A stretch of 64,000 nucleotides of DNA, from assembly GCF_001439695.1 (NCBI RefSeq), contig NZ_JYLL01000015.1:79368-143367 (forward strand). Direction: 5' to 3'. The DNA is from Pseudomonas veronii. GTDB taxonomy: Bacteria; Pseudomonadota; Gammaproteobacteria; Pseudomonadales; Pseudomonadaceae. Made by a program: the position numbers and the translations under genes. A model generated the notes under the pieces. It was not told the DNA's origin and made no database searches. It worked only from the letters and a program-made list of their open reading frames with translations. Shown here one piece after another: positions 45,339 to 53,942 of the stretch (within the stretch, counting starts at the first letter, position 1; each line of letters starts with the position of its first letter).

Positions 45339-46259
45339 ATGCCTTTGCCATTGATCTACCACGATGATTACAGCCCCGAGTTCCCGGCGGACCACCGCTT
45401 CCCGATGGACAAGTTCCGCCTGTTGCGTGACCACTTGGTGTCCACCGGGCTGACCCAGGACAGCCAATTACTGCGCCCACCGCTGTGCCCGGCGGACATT
45501 CTGGCCCTGGCCCATGAACCTGGGTATATCGAACGCTACATGAGCGGCGAGTTGTCCCGCGAAGACCAACGGCGCCTCGGCCTGCCCTGGAGCGAAGCCC
45601 TGGCGCGGCGTACCGTGCGTGCGGTGGGCGGTTCGATCCTGGCGGCGGAGCAGGCGCTGGAGCACGGCCTGGCCTGCCACCTGGCCGGCGGCACCCATCA
45701 CGCCCACTACGATTACCCGGCGGGCTTTTGCATCTTCAATGACCTGGCCGTGATCAGCCATTACCTGCTGGCCAGCGGCCGGGTCAACCGCGTGCTGATC
45801 TTCGACTGCGACGTCCACCAGGGCGACGGCACCGCGCGCATCCTCCACGACACGCCGGACGCGATCACCGTGTCGCTGCACTGCGAAAAGAACTTCCCGG
45901 CGCGCAAGGCCCAGAGCGACTGGGACATCCCGCTGCCCATGGGCATGGGTGACGCCGATTACCTCAAGGTGGTGGACGACGCGCTCAACTACCTGCTGCC
46001 GCTGTACCAACCGGACCTGGTGCTGTACGACGCAGGCGTCGACGTGCATAAGGACGACGCCCTCGGCTACCTCAAGCTGACGGACGAGGGCGTCGCCGCC
46101 CGCGATGAGAGCGTGATGCGCCATTGCCTGGGCCGCGACATTCCGGTGATGGGCGTGATCGGCGGCGGCTACAGCAAAGACCGTGTGGCCTTGGCCCGCC
46201 GCCACGGCATCCTGCACCACAGCGCGCAACGGGTGTGGACGTCATCAGGTTGTCATTGA
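45339..46259 (+). CDS. Histone-deacetylase-family (class II-like) amidohydrolase
   Basis: 306 residues. Conserved zinc and catalytic features: GGTHHAHYDYPAGFCIFND (tandem His and substrate pocket), FDCDVHQGDGTARIL (zinc Asp and His), YDAGVDVHKDD (zinc Asp) and GVIGGGY near the end. Bacterial HDAC-like enzymes cleave acetylated amines such as acetylpolyamines or proteins. The substrate here is unknown. Start at the ATG of MPLPLIYHDDYSPEFPADHR. Confidence 0.92.
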   Translation: MPLPLIYHDDYSPEFPADHRFPMDKFRLLRDHLVSTGLTQDSQLLRPPLCPADILALAHEPGYIERYMSGELSREDQRRLGLPWSEALARRTVRAVGGSILAAEQALEHGLACHLAGGTHHAHYDYPAGFCIFNDLAVISHYLLASGRVNRVLIFDCDVHQGDGTARILHDTPDAITVSLHCEKNFPARKAQSDWDIPLPMGMGDADYLKVVDDALNYLLPLYQPDLVLYDAGVDVHKDDALGYLKLTDEGVAARDESVMRHCLGRDIPVMGVIGGGYSKDRVALARRHGILHHSAQRVWTSSGCH

Positions 46260-46430
46260 AATATGGGCGTTACCCACAATGCCTGTGGAACGGCCTGTGG
46301 ATAACTTGAGCGTAAACGTCTGAAAGCCAGTAACCGCATAGCCTGTAGGAAGCTGTACGTTTTTTGATCAGGAACTTGCGCCGTCCTCGGGTAGAATGCT
46401 CGACCTATTCACGCGACCGTAGCCCTGCCC

Positions 46431-47657
46431 ATGCCTCACACCCCTGCCCAACACGTCACCATTATCGGCGGCGGCCCTGCCGGCCTGATGGCCGCTGAAA
46501 TCCTGAGCCAGGCGGGCCTGCGGGTGGACGTGTACGACGGCATGCCCTCGGTGGGGCGCAAGTTCCTGCTGGCCGGCGTGGGCGGCATGAACATCACCCA
46601 TTCCGAGGCTTACCCGGCGTTCCTGTCACGCTATGCCGAACGTGCGCCGCAGATGGCGCCGTTGCTGCGTGCGTTCGGTGCGCAAGCACTGTGCGAATGG
46701 ATTCATGGCCTGGGCATCGATACCTTTGTCGGCACCTCCGGCCGGGTGTTTCCCACAGACATGAAAGCCGCCCCGCTGTTGCGTGCCTGGCTCAAGCGCC
46801 TACGCGACCACGGCGTGGTTATCCACACCCGCCATCGCTGGCTGGGCTGGAGCGCGGACGGCGGTTTACTTATCCACAGCCCGGACGGCGAAAAAACCAT
46901 CCACAGCGACGCCGTGCTGCTCGCCCTTGGCGGCGGCAGTTGGTCGCGCCTGGGCTCCGACGGCACCTGGCTCAAGCGGCTGGAAGCTAAAGGCGTGCCC
47001 TGCGCGCCGTTACAGCCGAGTAATTGTGGCTTCGAGGTGTCGGCCTGGAGCGAACTGATGGTCAGCAAATTCGCTGGCGCACCGTTGAAAAACGTCGCTA
47101 TCGGCCTGGGAGATGAAAAGCCGCGCCTCGGCGAATGCGTGATCACCGCCAGCGGTATCGAGGGCAGCCTGATCTATGCGCTGTCGGCACCGATTCGTGA
47201 GGCGATCAATCGCAATGGCGCCGCCACGGTGCATATCGACCTGCTGCCGAGCAAGCCGCTGGACAAGGTCCTGGCCGCCTTGGCCAAGTCGCGTGGGTCG
47301 CGCTCGATGAGCAAGCATCTGCACAGTCAGTTGGGGTTGGATGGGGTCAAGGCGGCGTTGTTGCGTGAGCTGGCACCCGCCGAACATTTCAACGACCCGG
47401 CGCAATTGGCTGTGGCTATCAAGGCATTGCCCCTGAGCCTGGTGAAAACCCGGCCGATGGATGAAGCGATCAGTACGGCGGGGGGGGTGCCGTTTGAGGC
47501 GCTGGATGAGCGGTTGATGCTCAAGCAATTACCAGGGGTGTTTTGTGCGGGGGAGATGCTGGACTGGGAGGCGCCGACCGGCGGGTATTTGCTGACGGGG
47601 TGTTTTGCCAGTGGCAGAGCGGCCGGGCGGGGGATGTTGGAGTGGCTTAAGCGCTGA
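46431..47657 (+). CDS. TIGR03862/YhiN-family flavoprotein
   Basis: 408 residues. N-terminal FAD motif VTIIGGGPAGLMAAEILSQA (GxGxxG variant), then GRKFLLAGVGGMNITHSE, the signature of HI0933/YhiN-like proteins, and a C-terminal CAGEMLDWEAPTGGYLLTGC. It should bind FAD and use NAD(P)H; the physiological reaction is unknown. Good ribosome-binding spacing is not obvious, but the family start fits. Confidence 0.9.
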   Translation: MPHTPAQHVTIIGGGPAGLMAAEILSQAGLRVDVYDGMPSVGRKFLLAGVGGMNITHSEAYPAFLSRYAERAPQMAPLLRAFGAQALCEWIHGLGIDTFVGTSGRVFPTDMKAAPLLRAWLKRLRDHGVVIHTRHRWLGWSADGGLLIHSPDGEKTIHSDAVLLALGGGSWSRLGSDGTWLKRLEAKGVPCAPLQPSNCGFEVSAWSELMVSKFAGAPLKNVAIGLGDEKPRLGECVITASGIEGSLIYALSAPIREAINRNGAATVHIDLLPSKPLDKVLAALAKSRGSRSMSKHLHSQLGLDGVKAALLRELAPAEHFNDPAQLAVAIKALPLSLVKTRPMDEAISTAGGVPFEALDERLMLKQLPGVFCAGEMLDWEAPTGGYLLTGCFASGRAAGRGMLEWLKR

Positions 47658-47682
47658 GATCTGCGGTGAATTCAAAGCCGTC

Positions 47683-47790
47683 ATCGGGGGCAAGCCCCCT
47701 CCCACATTTTGACTATGTGAACCCGATCAATATGTGGGAGGGGCGGTGCGACGATTCGACTTGCCCTCGATGAGGCCATCAGCAGCGCCG
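47683..47790. repeat. REPIN with variant half-site
   Basis: Left arm is a canonical palindrome (CGGGGGCAAGCCCCCTCCCAC). Right arm is the variant (GTGGGAGGGG, then CGGTGCGACGATTCGA, then CTTGCCCTCGATG), the mirror of the form at 12490-12590. It separates the convergent flavoprotein and RNA helicase genes. Confidence 0.8.
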
Positions 47791-47795
47791 CAAAA

Positions 47796-49130
47796 TCACT
47801 TCTTCTTACGCGGCCCGGTGTTGAACACCGGCACCTTGCGCACCGGCTTGATCGACGGCTCGGCAGGCGCGACCTCGCCACTGTCCACCCACTTGCCCAG
47901 GTTGCGCTTGCCGCCACCACCGGAAGCCTTGGGCTTCTTCGGCTTTTTCGGTTTCTTCACCACTTGCCCACTGGCATCGGTGTCCGGCACGCGGTGTTCC
48001 GGCTCGAAATCCTGTTCCATATGCCGGGTCAAGGTCTGACGGGTGAGCATCTCGATGGCCGACAGCATGTTCACTTCATCGGCGCACACCAGGGAAATCG
48101 CCTCGCCGGTGTTGCCCGCGCGGCCGGTGCGGCCGATACGGTGGATGTAGTCTTCAGCCACAATCGGCAGGTCGAAGTTGACCACCAGCGGCAGGTCTTC
48201 GATATCCAGGCCACGGGCCGCCACGTCGGTGGCCACCAGGATCTGCACGTCGCTCGACTTGAAGCGGTCCAGCGCGCGTTGACGGGTCGCCTGCGGCTTG
48301 TCGCCGTGGATGCCGTCGGCATTGATGCCCAGGCCCTGCAGCTTATCCACCAACGCGTCCACGCCGTTACGGGTCTTGGCGAACACCAGCACCTGCTTCC
48401 AGCGGCCCTTGCGCATCAGGTGGACAAACAGCTCCGGCTTGCGCTTCTTGTCCACCGGCACCACCCATTGCTTGACGGTATTGGCGGCGACGTTGCGCGG
48501 GCTGACTTCGATGCTCAGCGGGTCGTTGAGCATTTGCCCGGCGAGCGTGCGGATTTCATCGGAGAAGGTCGCGGAGAACAGCAGGGTCTGGCGCTTTTTC
48601 GGCAGCATGCGGTAAATATTCGCCAGCTCCTCGGAGAAGCCCAGGTCGAGCATGCGGTCGGCTTCGTCGAGCACCAGGGTTTGCAGCTGATTGAGTTTCA
48701 GCGCGTTCTGGCGAAACAGGTCGATCAGGCGGCCAGGCGTGGCGACCAACACGTCGACGCCTTTGCGCAGCTTCATCATCTGCGGGTTGATGCTCACGCC
48801 GCCGTACACCGCGTAGGTGGTGAGTGGCAGGTGCTGGGCATACTCAGCAACGCTGGCGTGAACCTGCTCGGCCAGCTCGCGGGTCGGGCACAGGATCAGC
48901 GCGCGCGCCGAGTTGGCGGCGACTTTCGGCCCTTCCATGGTCAGCAGTTGCAGGAGCGGCACGGCGAAAGCGGCGGTCTTGCCGGTGCCGGTCTGGGCAG
49001 CGGCCATCAGGTCGCGGCCGGCCAGCACCGCCGGAATGGCTTGCGCCTGCACCGGCGTCGGGGTCTGGTAGCCGAGCGTCTCAAGGGCGCGCTGCAAGGG
49101 TTCGATCAGGCCAAGTGTGGCGAAAGTCAT
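47796..49130 (-). CDS. rhlE: DEAD-box RNA helicase, RhlE type
   Basis: 444 residues. Q motif and motif I AAAQTGTGKTAAF, motif II VLDEADRMLDLGF, motif III LFSATFS, motif VI YIHRIGRTGRAGNTG. The C-terminal 65 residues are basic and Lys/Pro-rich (KKPKKPKKPK), as in RhlE. It unwinds RNA in ribosome assembly or mRNA decay, probably at low temperature. Monocistronic, with the REPIN downstream. Confidence 0.92.
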   Translation of the reverse strand: MTFATLGLIEPLQRALETLGYQTPTPVQAQAIPAVLAGRDLMAAAQTGTGKTAAFAVPLLQLLTMEGPKVAANSARALILCPTRELAEQVHASVAEYAQHLPLTTYAVYGGVSINPQMMKLRKGVDVLVATPGRLIDLFRQNALKLNQLQTLVLDEADRMLDLGFSEELANIYRMLPKKRQTLLFSATFSDEIRTLAGQMLNDPLSIEVSPRNVAANTVKQWVVPVDKKRKPELFVHLMRKGRWKQVLVFAKTRNGVDALVDKLQGLGINADGIHGDKPQATRQRALDRFKSSDVQILVATDVAARGLDIEDLPLVVNFDLPIVAEDYIHRIGRTGRAGNTGEAISLVCADEVNMLSAIEMLTRQTLTRHMEQDFEPEHRVPDTDASGQVVKKPKKPKKPKASGGGGKRNLGKWVDSGEVAPAEPSIKPVRKVPVFNTGPRKKK

Positions 49131-49190
49131 GTGGTTACCGTAGGGGAAATTCAGCGCCTAAGCGGGTAAAAAGGCGTTATGCGCGGCAGT

Positions 49191-50087
49191 TTACCTTATT
49201 TTCGGCCCAGGCTTTCGCCACTGGGGCAGGCTGATCAACAGCACGGCGCTGATGATCACCAACATGGCCAGTGCCTCTTCGATGCCGATGGACTCGCCGA
49301 CAAACACGATCCCCAACAACACCGCCACCGCGGGGTTCACATAGGCATAGCTGGTCGCGGCAGCCGGACGCACGTGCTTGAGCAGGTACATATACGCGTT
49401 GAAGGCGATGATCGAACCGAACACCGTCAGGTAGGCCAGGGCCAGCCAGCCCTCCAGCGGCGGCATGGCTTGCAGGTGCTCACCGGACACCGCGCTGCCG
49501 AGCAACAGGGCCGCACCGGCCACCAGCATCTCCGCCGCACTGGCCATCGCGCCCTGGGGCAGCGGCAGTTGCCGGCTCCACACCGAACCGAACGCCCACG
49601 AAGCGGCGGCGAACAGCAGTAAAGCCGCGCCGATCGGGCTCGATTGCAAGGTGCTGCCCATGTTGAGCATGGCAATGCCGATAATGCCCAGGATCACCCC
49701 CGCCCACTCCAGACGGGTATTACGCGCGCCCCAGAAGTAACCGCACAGCAAGGTGAACAGCGGCACGGTCGCCACGGCCAGCGCAGCGACACCGGACGAC
49801 ACCCCCGCGTGCTCCGCCAACGTGACGCCGCCATTACCGAAAGTGAGCAGCAAAATCCCGATCATCCCGGCGGACTTCCATTGCACCCAGGTCGGCGCCG
49901 GCACTCCACGCCAGCGCAAAAACGCGTACATCAGCGCCCCCGCCGTACAGAACCGAATCCCCGCCAGCAACAGCGGTGGCCAGTACTCCACACCGATCCG
50001 GATCACCAGGTAGGTAGACCCCCAAATCACATACAACGCAAAAAAGGCGGCGATCAACGGTAAGGGAAAGCGACGTGGGCCAGGCAT
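49191..50087 (-). CDS. DMT-superfamily transporter (YedA/RhaT-like)
   Basis: 298 residues, ten membrane helices in two EamA repeats. The opening PLIAAFFALYVIWGSTYLVI is the signature of YedA-like drug/metabolite exporters, and the second repeat includes SYAYVNPAVAVLLGIVFVGE. It is divergent from the Lrp-family gene, which may regulate it; amino-acid or drug export is the likely class. Confidence 0.9.
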   Translation of the reverse strand: MPGPRRFPLPLIAAFFALYVIWGSTYLVIRIGVEYWPPLLLAGIRFCTAGALMYAFLRWRGVPAPTWVQWKSAGMIGILLLTFGNGGVTLAEHAGVSSGVAALAVATVPLFTLLCGYFWGARNTRLEWAGVILGIIGIAMLNMGSTLQSSPIGAALLLFAAASWAFGSVWSRQLPLPQGAMASAAEMLVAGAALLLGSAVSGEHLQAMPPLEGWLALAYLTVFGSIIAFNAYMYLLKHVRPAAATSYAYVNPAVAVLLGIVFVGESIGIEEALAMLVIISAVLLISLPQWRKPGPKIR

Positions 50088-50247
50088 TGGGCAGCTCTGC
50101 GGCAGAAAAAGAGAGGCTTATTCTAAAAAGACAGGTGCATAAACATAAGTTACAAAACCTGTTTAAACCGCCCATACACTTTTCAAAGCATGGTTATGAG
50201 GGCTATAAACCATGCTTTCGAAAGCCACCTGACGCTGGAGCCTTTTC

Positions 50248-50709
50248 ATGGACAAATACGACCGCATGCTCCTCAGCGCCCTGCTCGAAGACGGCCGCGC
50301 GTCCTACGCGCAACTCGCGCGCACGGTCAACCTCTCCGCCCCCGCCGTGGCCGAGCGCGTGGCCAAGCTGGAAGCCAGCGGCGTGATCACCGGCTACCAG
50401 GCCAAGGTGGACCTGTCTAAAGTCGGCCTGCCGATCCAGTGCGTGATCGAACTGCGCCTAACCAACCATGGCAGCCAGAAGGTGTACGACGCCCTGGCCG
50501 AAATCCCCGAACTGACCGAATGCCACCGGGTCACGGGCGATCCGTGCGTGATCATGCAAGCGGCGGTAGGCTCGATGCCGGAGCTGGAGAGTTTGATTAA
50601 TCGGATAGCGAAGTTCGGGTTCAGCAAGACCTCGATCATTTTGTCGAGCGCGATAGAGCGGCGGGTGCCGTTGGGGCAGTTGGAGGGGAATGGGAAAAGT
50701 GGTGGCTGA
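50248..50709 (+). CDS. Lrp/AsnC-family transcriptional regulator
   Basis: 153 residues. N-terminal helix-turn-helix (LSALLEDGRASYAQLARTVN) followed by the RAM effector-binding domain (residues about 70-145, with PELTECHRVTGDPCVIMQA). These regulators bind amino acids and often control a neighbouring exporter, here the divergent EamA gene sharing a 160-bp promoter region. Start MDKYDRMLL. Confidence 0.9.
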   Translation: MDKYDRMLLSALLEDGRASYAQLARTVNLSAPAVAERVAKLEASGVITGYQAKVDLSKVGLPIQCVIELRLTNHGSQKVYDALAEIPELTECHRVTGDPCVIMQAAVGSMPELESLINRIAKFGFSKTSIILSSAIERRVPLGQLEGNGKSGG

Positions 50710-50714
50710 TCCAG

Positions 50715-50871
50715 CGCCATCGGGGGCAAGTCGAATCGTCGCACCGCCCTTCCCACTTTGATGGATGAACACAGTCAAAATGTGGGAGGGGGCTTGCCCC
50801 CGATAGCAGTGGATCAGTCAGCTTATGTGTAGCTGACCCACCGCAATCGGGGGCAAGCCCCCTCCCACATT
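50715..50871. repeat. 157-bp direct repeat, copy A (contains a REPIN)
   Basis: Identical base for base to 52505-52661, in the same orientation. It contains a variant REP half (50717-50757), a spacer, and a canonical REPIN (50779-50870). The pair flanks a 1.6-kb islet. Confidence 0.95.
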
Positions 50872-50884
50872 CGTTATGTGTGGT

Positions 50885-51181
50885 TCAACGAGGTTGCACA
50901 CACTCCAGCGCCCGATCCACCACTCCCTTCGCCATTTCCACCAAATGCATCACCGCCCGTTGCTGCGCGTTCATCGCCTCACCCGGCAAGTGCGCAGTTT
51001 TCACCGCGCAATGCAGCAAGTCCGCCGCATGGGCGAGGGCATCTTCGAGGCTCAGGTTGTCATTCAGGATGAAGGTGGGCGCATCCGGGGCGGACGCTTT
51101 GAGGTAGTAGTCGATGGCGCGGCGGTTGAGCAGGGCGTCTTCGCTCAAGAAGTCTGGTGGATCGGGGGTGACTTTGACCAT
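50885..51181 (-). CDS. DUF6124 family protein
   Basis: 98 residues from the ATG at 51179-51181 (MVKVTPDPPDFLSEDALLNR). The VKVTPDPP start, central FILNDNLSLEDALAHAADLL and helical C-terminus AVVDRAL-like ending in ALECVQP match the small Pseudomonas-specific DUF6124 proteins. AGAGG lies before the ATG. Function unknown. It lies just inside the left repeat, so it belongs to the repeat-flanked segment; a long structured leader precedes it. Confidence 0.8.
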   Translation of the reverse strand: MVKVTPDPPDFLSEDALLNRRAIDYYLKASAPDAPTFILNDNLSLEDALAHAADLLHCAVKTAHLPGEAMNAQQRAVMHLVEMAKGVVDRALECVQPR

Positions 51182-51675
51182 GGTGTAATTCCTCTGAAGT
51201 AAGAGGCCGTCACCGTTCGCTTGCACGCGAATGAGGGTGGCAGCTGTACGCAGGTGTGCAAGACCGGGGCAAAGGAAACCCGGCAGACCCCGAAGGTCTC
51301 CAGCGCACAGCCGCCATAACAGATAAACGCCGACCACTAAAAACCAGGCGTTGAGATGTAGGGCGCTAGTGCACCTTTGCGAACCGGACTTGCACGTCCG
51401 ATCATCGATGATTCGATGACGAGGCGAGACTAGCTACCTGATCCGAGGGGCGCAAGGCCGTGGAATTCTCTAGGAAACGTCCCGAAAATGAAAGGGATTG
51501 GTCTTGCTTGCCACTAAAACATCAGTTCTTTGTGGAGGCTTTTAGCGGTCTTCTGAAACGTCAGTAGGCTAAGCGCTACTGCTTCGTCGGACCTTTCTGG
51601 TTTTTCCCGCCAACCACCAATCGCCCTTTGCTGAAACTTACTATCCGCCTGTCATTTACGTACAGGGACTACGGC
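51182..51675. other. Non-coding leader with a long stem (51239-51316)
   Basis: 494 bp without a convincing gene. Bases 51239-51266 and 51290-51316 form two imperfectly complementary arms (GGCAGCTGTACGC... against ...GCGCACAGCCGCC, with AGACC/GGTCT inner pairing). This gives a stable hairpin in the leader of the minus-strand DUF6124 gene. I recall related leaders upstream of similar Pseudomonas genes, which cannot be checked here. The rest contains short dyads (ATCATCGATGATTCGATGA near 51400). Confidence 0.45.
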
Positions 51676-52242
51676 ATGCAGGAAAGCGATCTTCATACAG
51701 CAATCATGCGAAGCAAGTTTGAGCTCGAAAGCAAGGGCATCGATTTCGGCTCAACTTCAAGCATGGCGTTTCATATGGGAAACACAATGACAAGCTGCCC
51801 GGCAGTCATGGCTTTGCCTAATTCGCCAGGCTGGACCCATGGCGCCAGTTATCAGTTACTCAAGCCCATTCATGCGGAATCCTCGGTGCCGAGCACTACT
51901 TTTGACGAACTCTGGAAGTGTACAAAGCAACACTACGGCTTGACGGCTGCAACGGTTCTCACTGGTGCGGCGGGCATACCGATAAGCAAAATTGCCGTGG
52001 GCACTTGGGTTCAAGTCGGCTCCAGCAAAACGACGAACCTGGCTAGCCTCATCGGAATGCGCTTCTTCCCTCGTACATTGATCAGGCAGCCAACCGTGGC
52101 CAGAATGGCGAAAGCAACATTTGGAACTGTCAGGGTATTTGGCATTATCGGGCGAGGCATTCCCTTCGTGGCTGCGGGGTTGGCTGTCTTTGATCTAATC
52201 AGTATTGGTAAGTGTGCCTACGAGGCAAGAAATGGAAAGTAA
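51676..52242 (+). CDS. Membrane-associated protein, possibly STM2901-like
   Basis: 188 residues from the ATG at 51676 (MQESDLHTAIMRSKFELESK), after AGGGA with 8 bases spacing; a TTG further upstream (51628) is an alternative. The middle contains DELWKCTKQHYGLTAATVLT, a Gly/Ala-rich region and a C-terminal hydrophobic helix FVAAGLAVFDLISIGKCAYE, reminiscent of STM2901-like proteins of polymorphic effector loci. The family assignment is tentative. The last 11 bases overlap the next gene. AT-richer than neighbours, suggesting transfer. Confidence 0.5.
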   Translation: MQESDLHTAIMRSKFELESKGIDFGSTSSMAFHMGNTMTSCPAVMALPNSPGWTHGASYQLLKPIHAESSVPSTTFDELWKCTKQHYGLTAATVLTGAAGIPISKIAVGTWVQVGSSKTTNLASLIGMRFFPRTLIRQPTVARMAKATFGTVRVFGIIGRGIPFVAAGLAVFDLISIGKCAYEARNGK

Positions 52243-52504
52243 TCTGACCCGAGCCGAGATCAGCGAAAAGGTCATTCAACTGTTCGTCGATATCATCGGC
52301 TTCATCGACCGCAGCCAGGTGACGGAACAAACGGATTTCATCCATGACTTCAAGATCATCGATGACGATTTGACTTGCTTTGTCATGCAGATCAAGTGGC
52401 AATTCAAACTGCGCGCGACGCAGGCAGATTGGGATCACATCACCACCCTTGAGCAAATTGTCGACTTGATCGTTCAGCGTTCAAATCTGCAGTGCGGGCT
52501 CTGA
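52232..52504 (+). CDS. Acyl-carrier-protein-like small protein (DUF1493-like), no phosphopantetheine Ser
   Basis: 90 residues (MESNLTRAEISEKVIQLFVD...). Predicted four-helix pattern like an acyl carrier protein, with FIHDFKIIDDDLTCFVMQIK occupying the position of the DSL prosthetic-group motif. The Ser is replaced by Asp (DDL), so it cannot carry phosphopantetheine. DUF1493-type proteins have this look. It overlaps the preceding gene by 11 bases and ends exactly at the start of repeat copy B, hinting that the islet was cut there. Function unknown. Confidence 0.5.
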   Translation: MESNLTRAEISEKVIQLFVDIIGFIDRSQVTEQTDFIHDFKIIDDDLTCFVMQIKWQFKLRATQADWDHITTLEQIVDLIVQRSNLQCGL

Positions 52505-52661
52505 CGCCATCGGGGGCAAGTCGAATCGTCGCACCGCCCTTCCCACTTTGATGGATGAACACAGTCAAAATGTGGGAGGGGGCTTGCCCCCGATAGCAGT
52601 GGATCAGTCAGCTTATGTGTAGCTGACCCACCGCAATCGGGGGCAAGCCCCCTCCCACATT
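52505..52661. repeat. 157-bp direct repeat, copy B (contains a REPIN)
   Basis: Exact copy of 50715-50871. Its left end directly abuts the stop codon of the acyl-carrier-like gene. Confidence 0.95.
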
Positions 52662-52679
52662 TTGAACGGCGTTGTTCTA

Positions 52680-53291
52680 TCAGAACCCGCGATGCTTCTT
52701 CAAATGCTCATTGATCTTCGCCGCCGGGACTTTCTGCAAGGTACACAGCAGGTCGTGGGACAGCTCGCGCAAGCCATGGGTCCGTCGCAGTTGCTCGGCC
52801 AGGTGCGCCGTCAGGTTAGCCGCCATCTCCGCATCGGCCATGGCCCGGTGAGCCTGGCCGGTGTGGGGCAGTTGGGCATAGCTGTTGAGGGTGCCGAGTT
52901 TATGGTTGGGTGCAGCAGGCATGAGGCGGCGGGCCAATAGCAGCGAGCAGGCGAATTTTTGCAGGCGGGTGCGGCGGATCAGGCCCAGTTCGAAGTCCCA
53001 GAACTTCTGGTCGAACGCGGCGTTGTGCGCCAGCAGCGGTGTGGTGCCGACGAACTCGTTGACTTCGTTCATCACCCGCTCGGCCGGCGGCGCGCTGCGC
53101 AGCATGGCGTTGCTGATGCCGGTGAGCTGTTCGATAAAGCCCGGCACGCGCACGCCGGCGTTCATCAGGCTCTGGTAGCGGTCCACGATCTGGCCACGTT
53201 CGAGGATGACCACCGCGATTTCCGTGGCCCGGCAGTGGCTGCTCGGGGTGATGCCGGTGGTTTCAAAGTCGATGACCGCTATACGTTCCAA
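52680..53291 (-). CDS. DnaQ-like 3'-5' exonuclease (DEDDh)
   Basis: 203 residues. Exo I AVIDFETTGITP, Exo II LLAHNAAFDQKFWDFE, Exo III HRAMADAEMAANL with the DEDDh-type His. It resembles the DNA polymerase III epsilon proofreading domain but lacks the C-terminal polymerase-binding tail of DnaQ. It probably acts in DNA repair or RNA trimming (PolC-like exonuclease). Monocistronic. Confidence 0.9.
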   Translation of the reverse strand: MERIAVIDFETTGITPSSHCRATEIAVVILERGQIVDRYQSLMNAGVRVPGFIEQLTGISNAMLRSAPPAERVMNEVNEFVGTTPLLAHNAAFDQKFWDFELGLIRRTRLQKFACSLLLARRLMPAAPNHKLGTLNSYAQLPHTGQAHRAMADAEMAANLTAHLAEQLRRTHGLRELSHDLLCTLQKVPAAKINEHLKKHRGF

Positions 53292-53337
53292 ACCTGTTCC
53301 AACTCCGTCTAAGCATTTATCTATTGAACCGCAGCGC

Positions 53338-53814
53338 TTATTTGAGCAGCAACGCGCCTTCGATCGGCACGTAGCGGCTGGCGGCGCGTATCAGTGAGTT
53401 GGCCGTCAGCCCCGGCACGCCGTAGGCCACGGCTTCGACGCCATGCTTGTGGATGATGCGGTCGAGCAGCATGTCGAAATCACCGTCGCCGGAAGCCAAC
53501 ACCACTTCGTCGACGTTAGCGGCGGCGTCCATGATGTCGATGGTGATGCCCACGTCCCAGTCGCCCTTGGCCGAGCCGTCGCTGCGCTGGATGTAGGGTT
53601 TGAGCTTCACGGTAAAGCCCAGGTTGCGCAGGATCTGCTGGAATTGCTGCTGCTTGCTGTCACCACGGTCGATGGCATAGGCATACGCCTCGACGATCTG
53701 CCCGCGCGAGCTGATGTCAGCCCACAAGGCGGCGTAGTTGAAATGGCAGCCATACGCCTGGCGCACGGTGTAGTAGAGGTTTTGTACATCGGCGAACACT
53801 GCAATTTTCTTCAC
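53338..53814 (-). CDS. NYN-domain (LabA/DUF88) putative RNase
   Basis: 158 residues with a GTG start at 53812-53814 (KKIAVFADVQNLYYTVRQAY) after GGGGAAG. PIN-like fold: FADVQNLYY near the N-terminus gives the first acidic residue; VDEVVLASGDGDFDMLLD gives the others. NYN proteins are predicted metal-dependent RNases. An upstream in-frame extension has no conserved residues, so the GTG is preferred. Confidence 0.87.
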   Translation of the reverse strand: MKKIAVFADVQNLYYTVRQAYGCHFNYAALWADISSRGQIVEAYAYAIDRGDSKQQQFQQILRNLGFTVKLKPYIQRSDGSAKGDWDVGITIDIMDAAANVDEVVLASGDGDFDMLLDRIIHKHGVEAVAYGVPGLTANSLIRAASRYVPIEGALLLK

Positions 53815-53942
53815 CGCACTTCCCCATGACTGCCGCTTGGACCCCGGACGCGAAGGTCCGCAAAGGTTGCCAGTATGCCAGCCACGGGAAAGTTTCCGGG
53901 AAAAATCAGCCCGGGGCGGCAAAGCGCCCCGGCCTGGATGCG

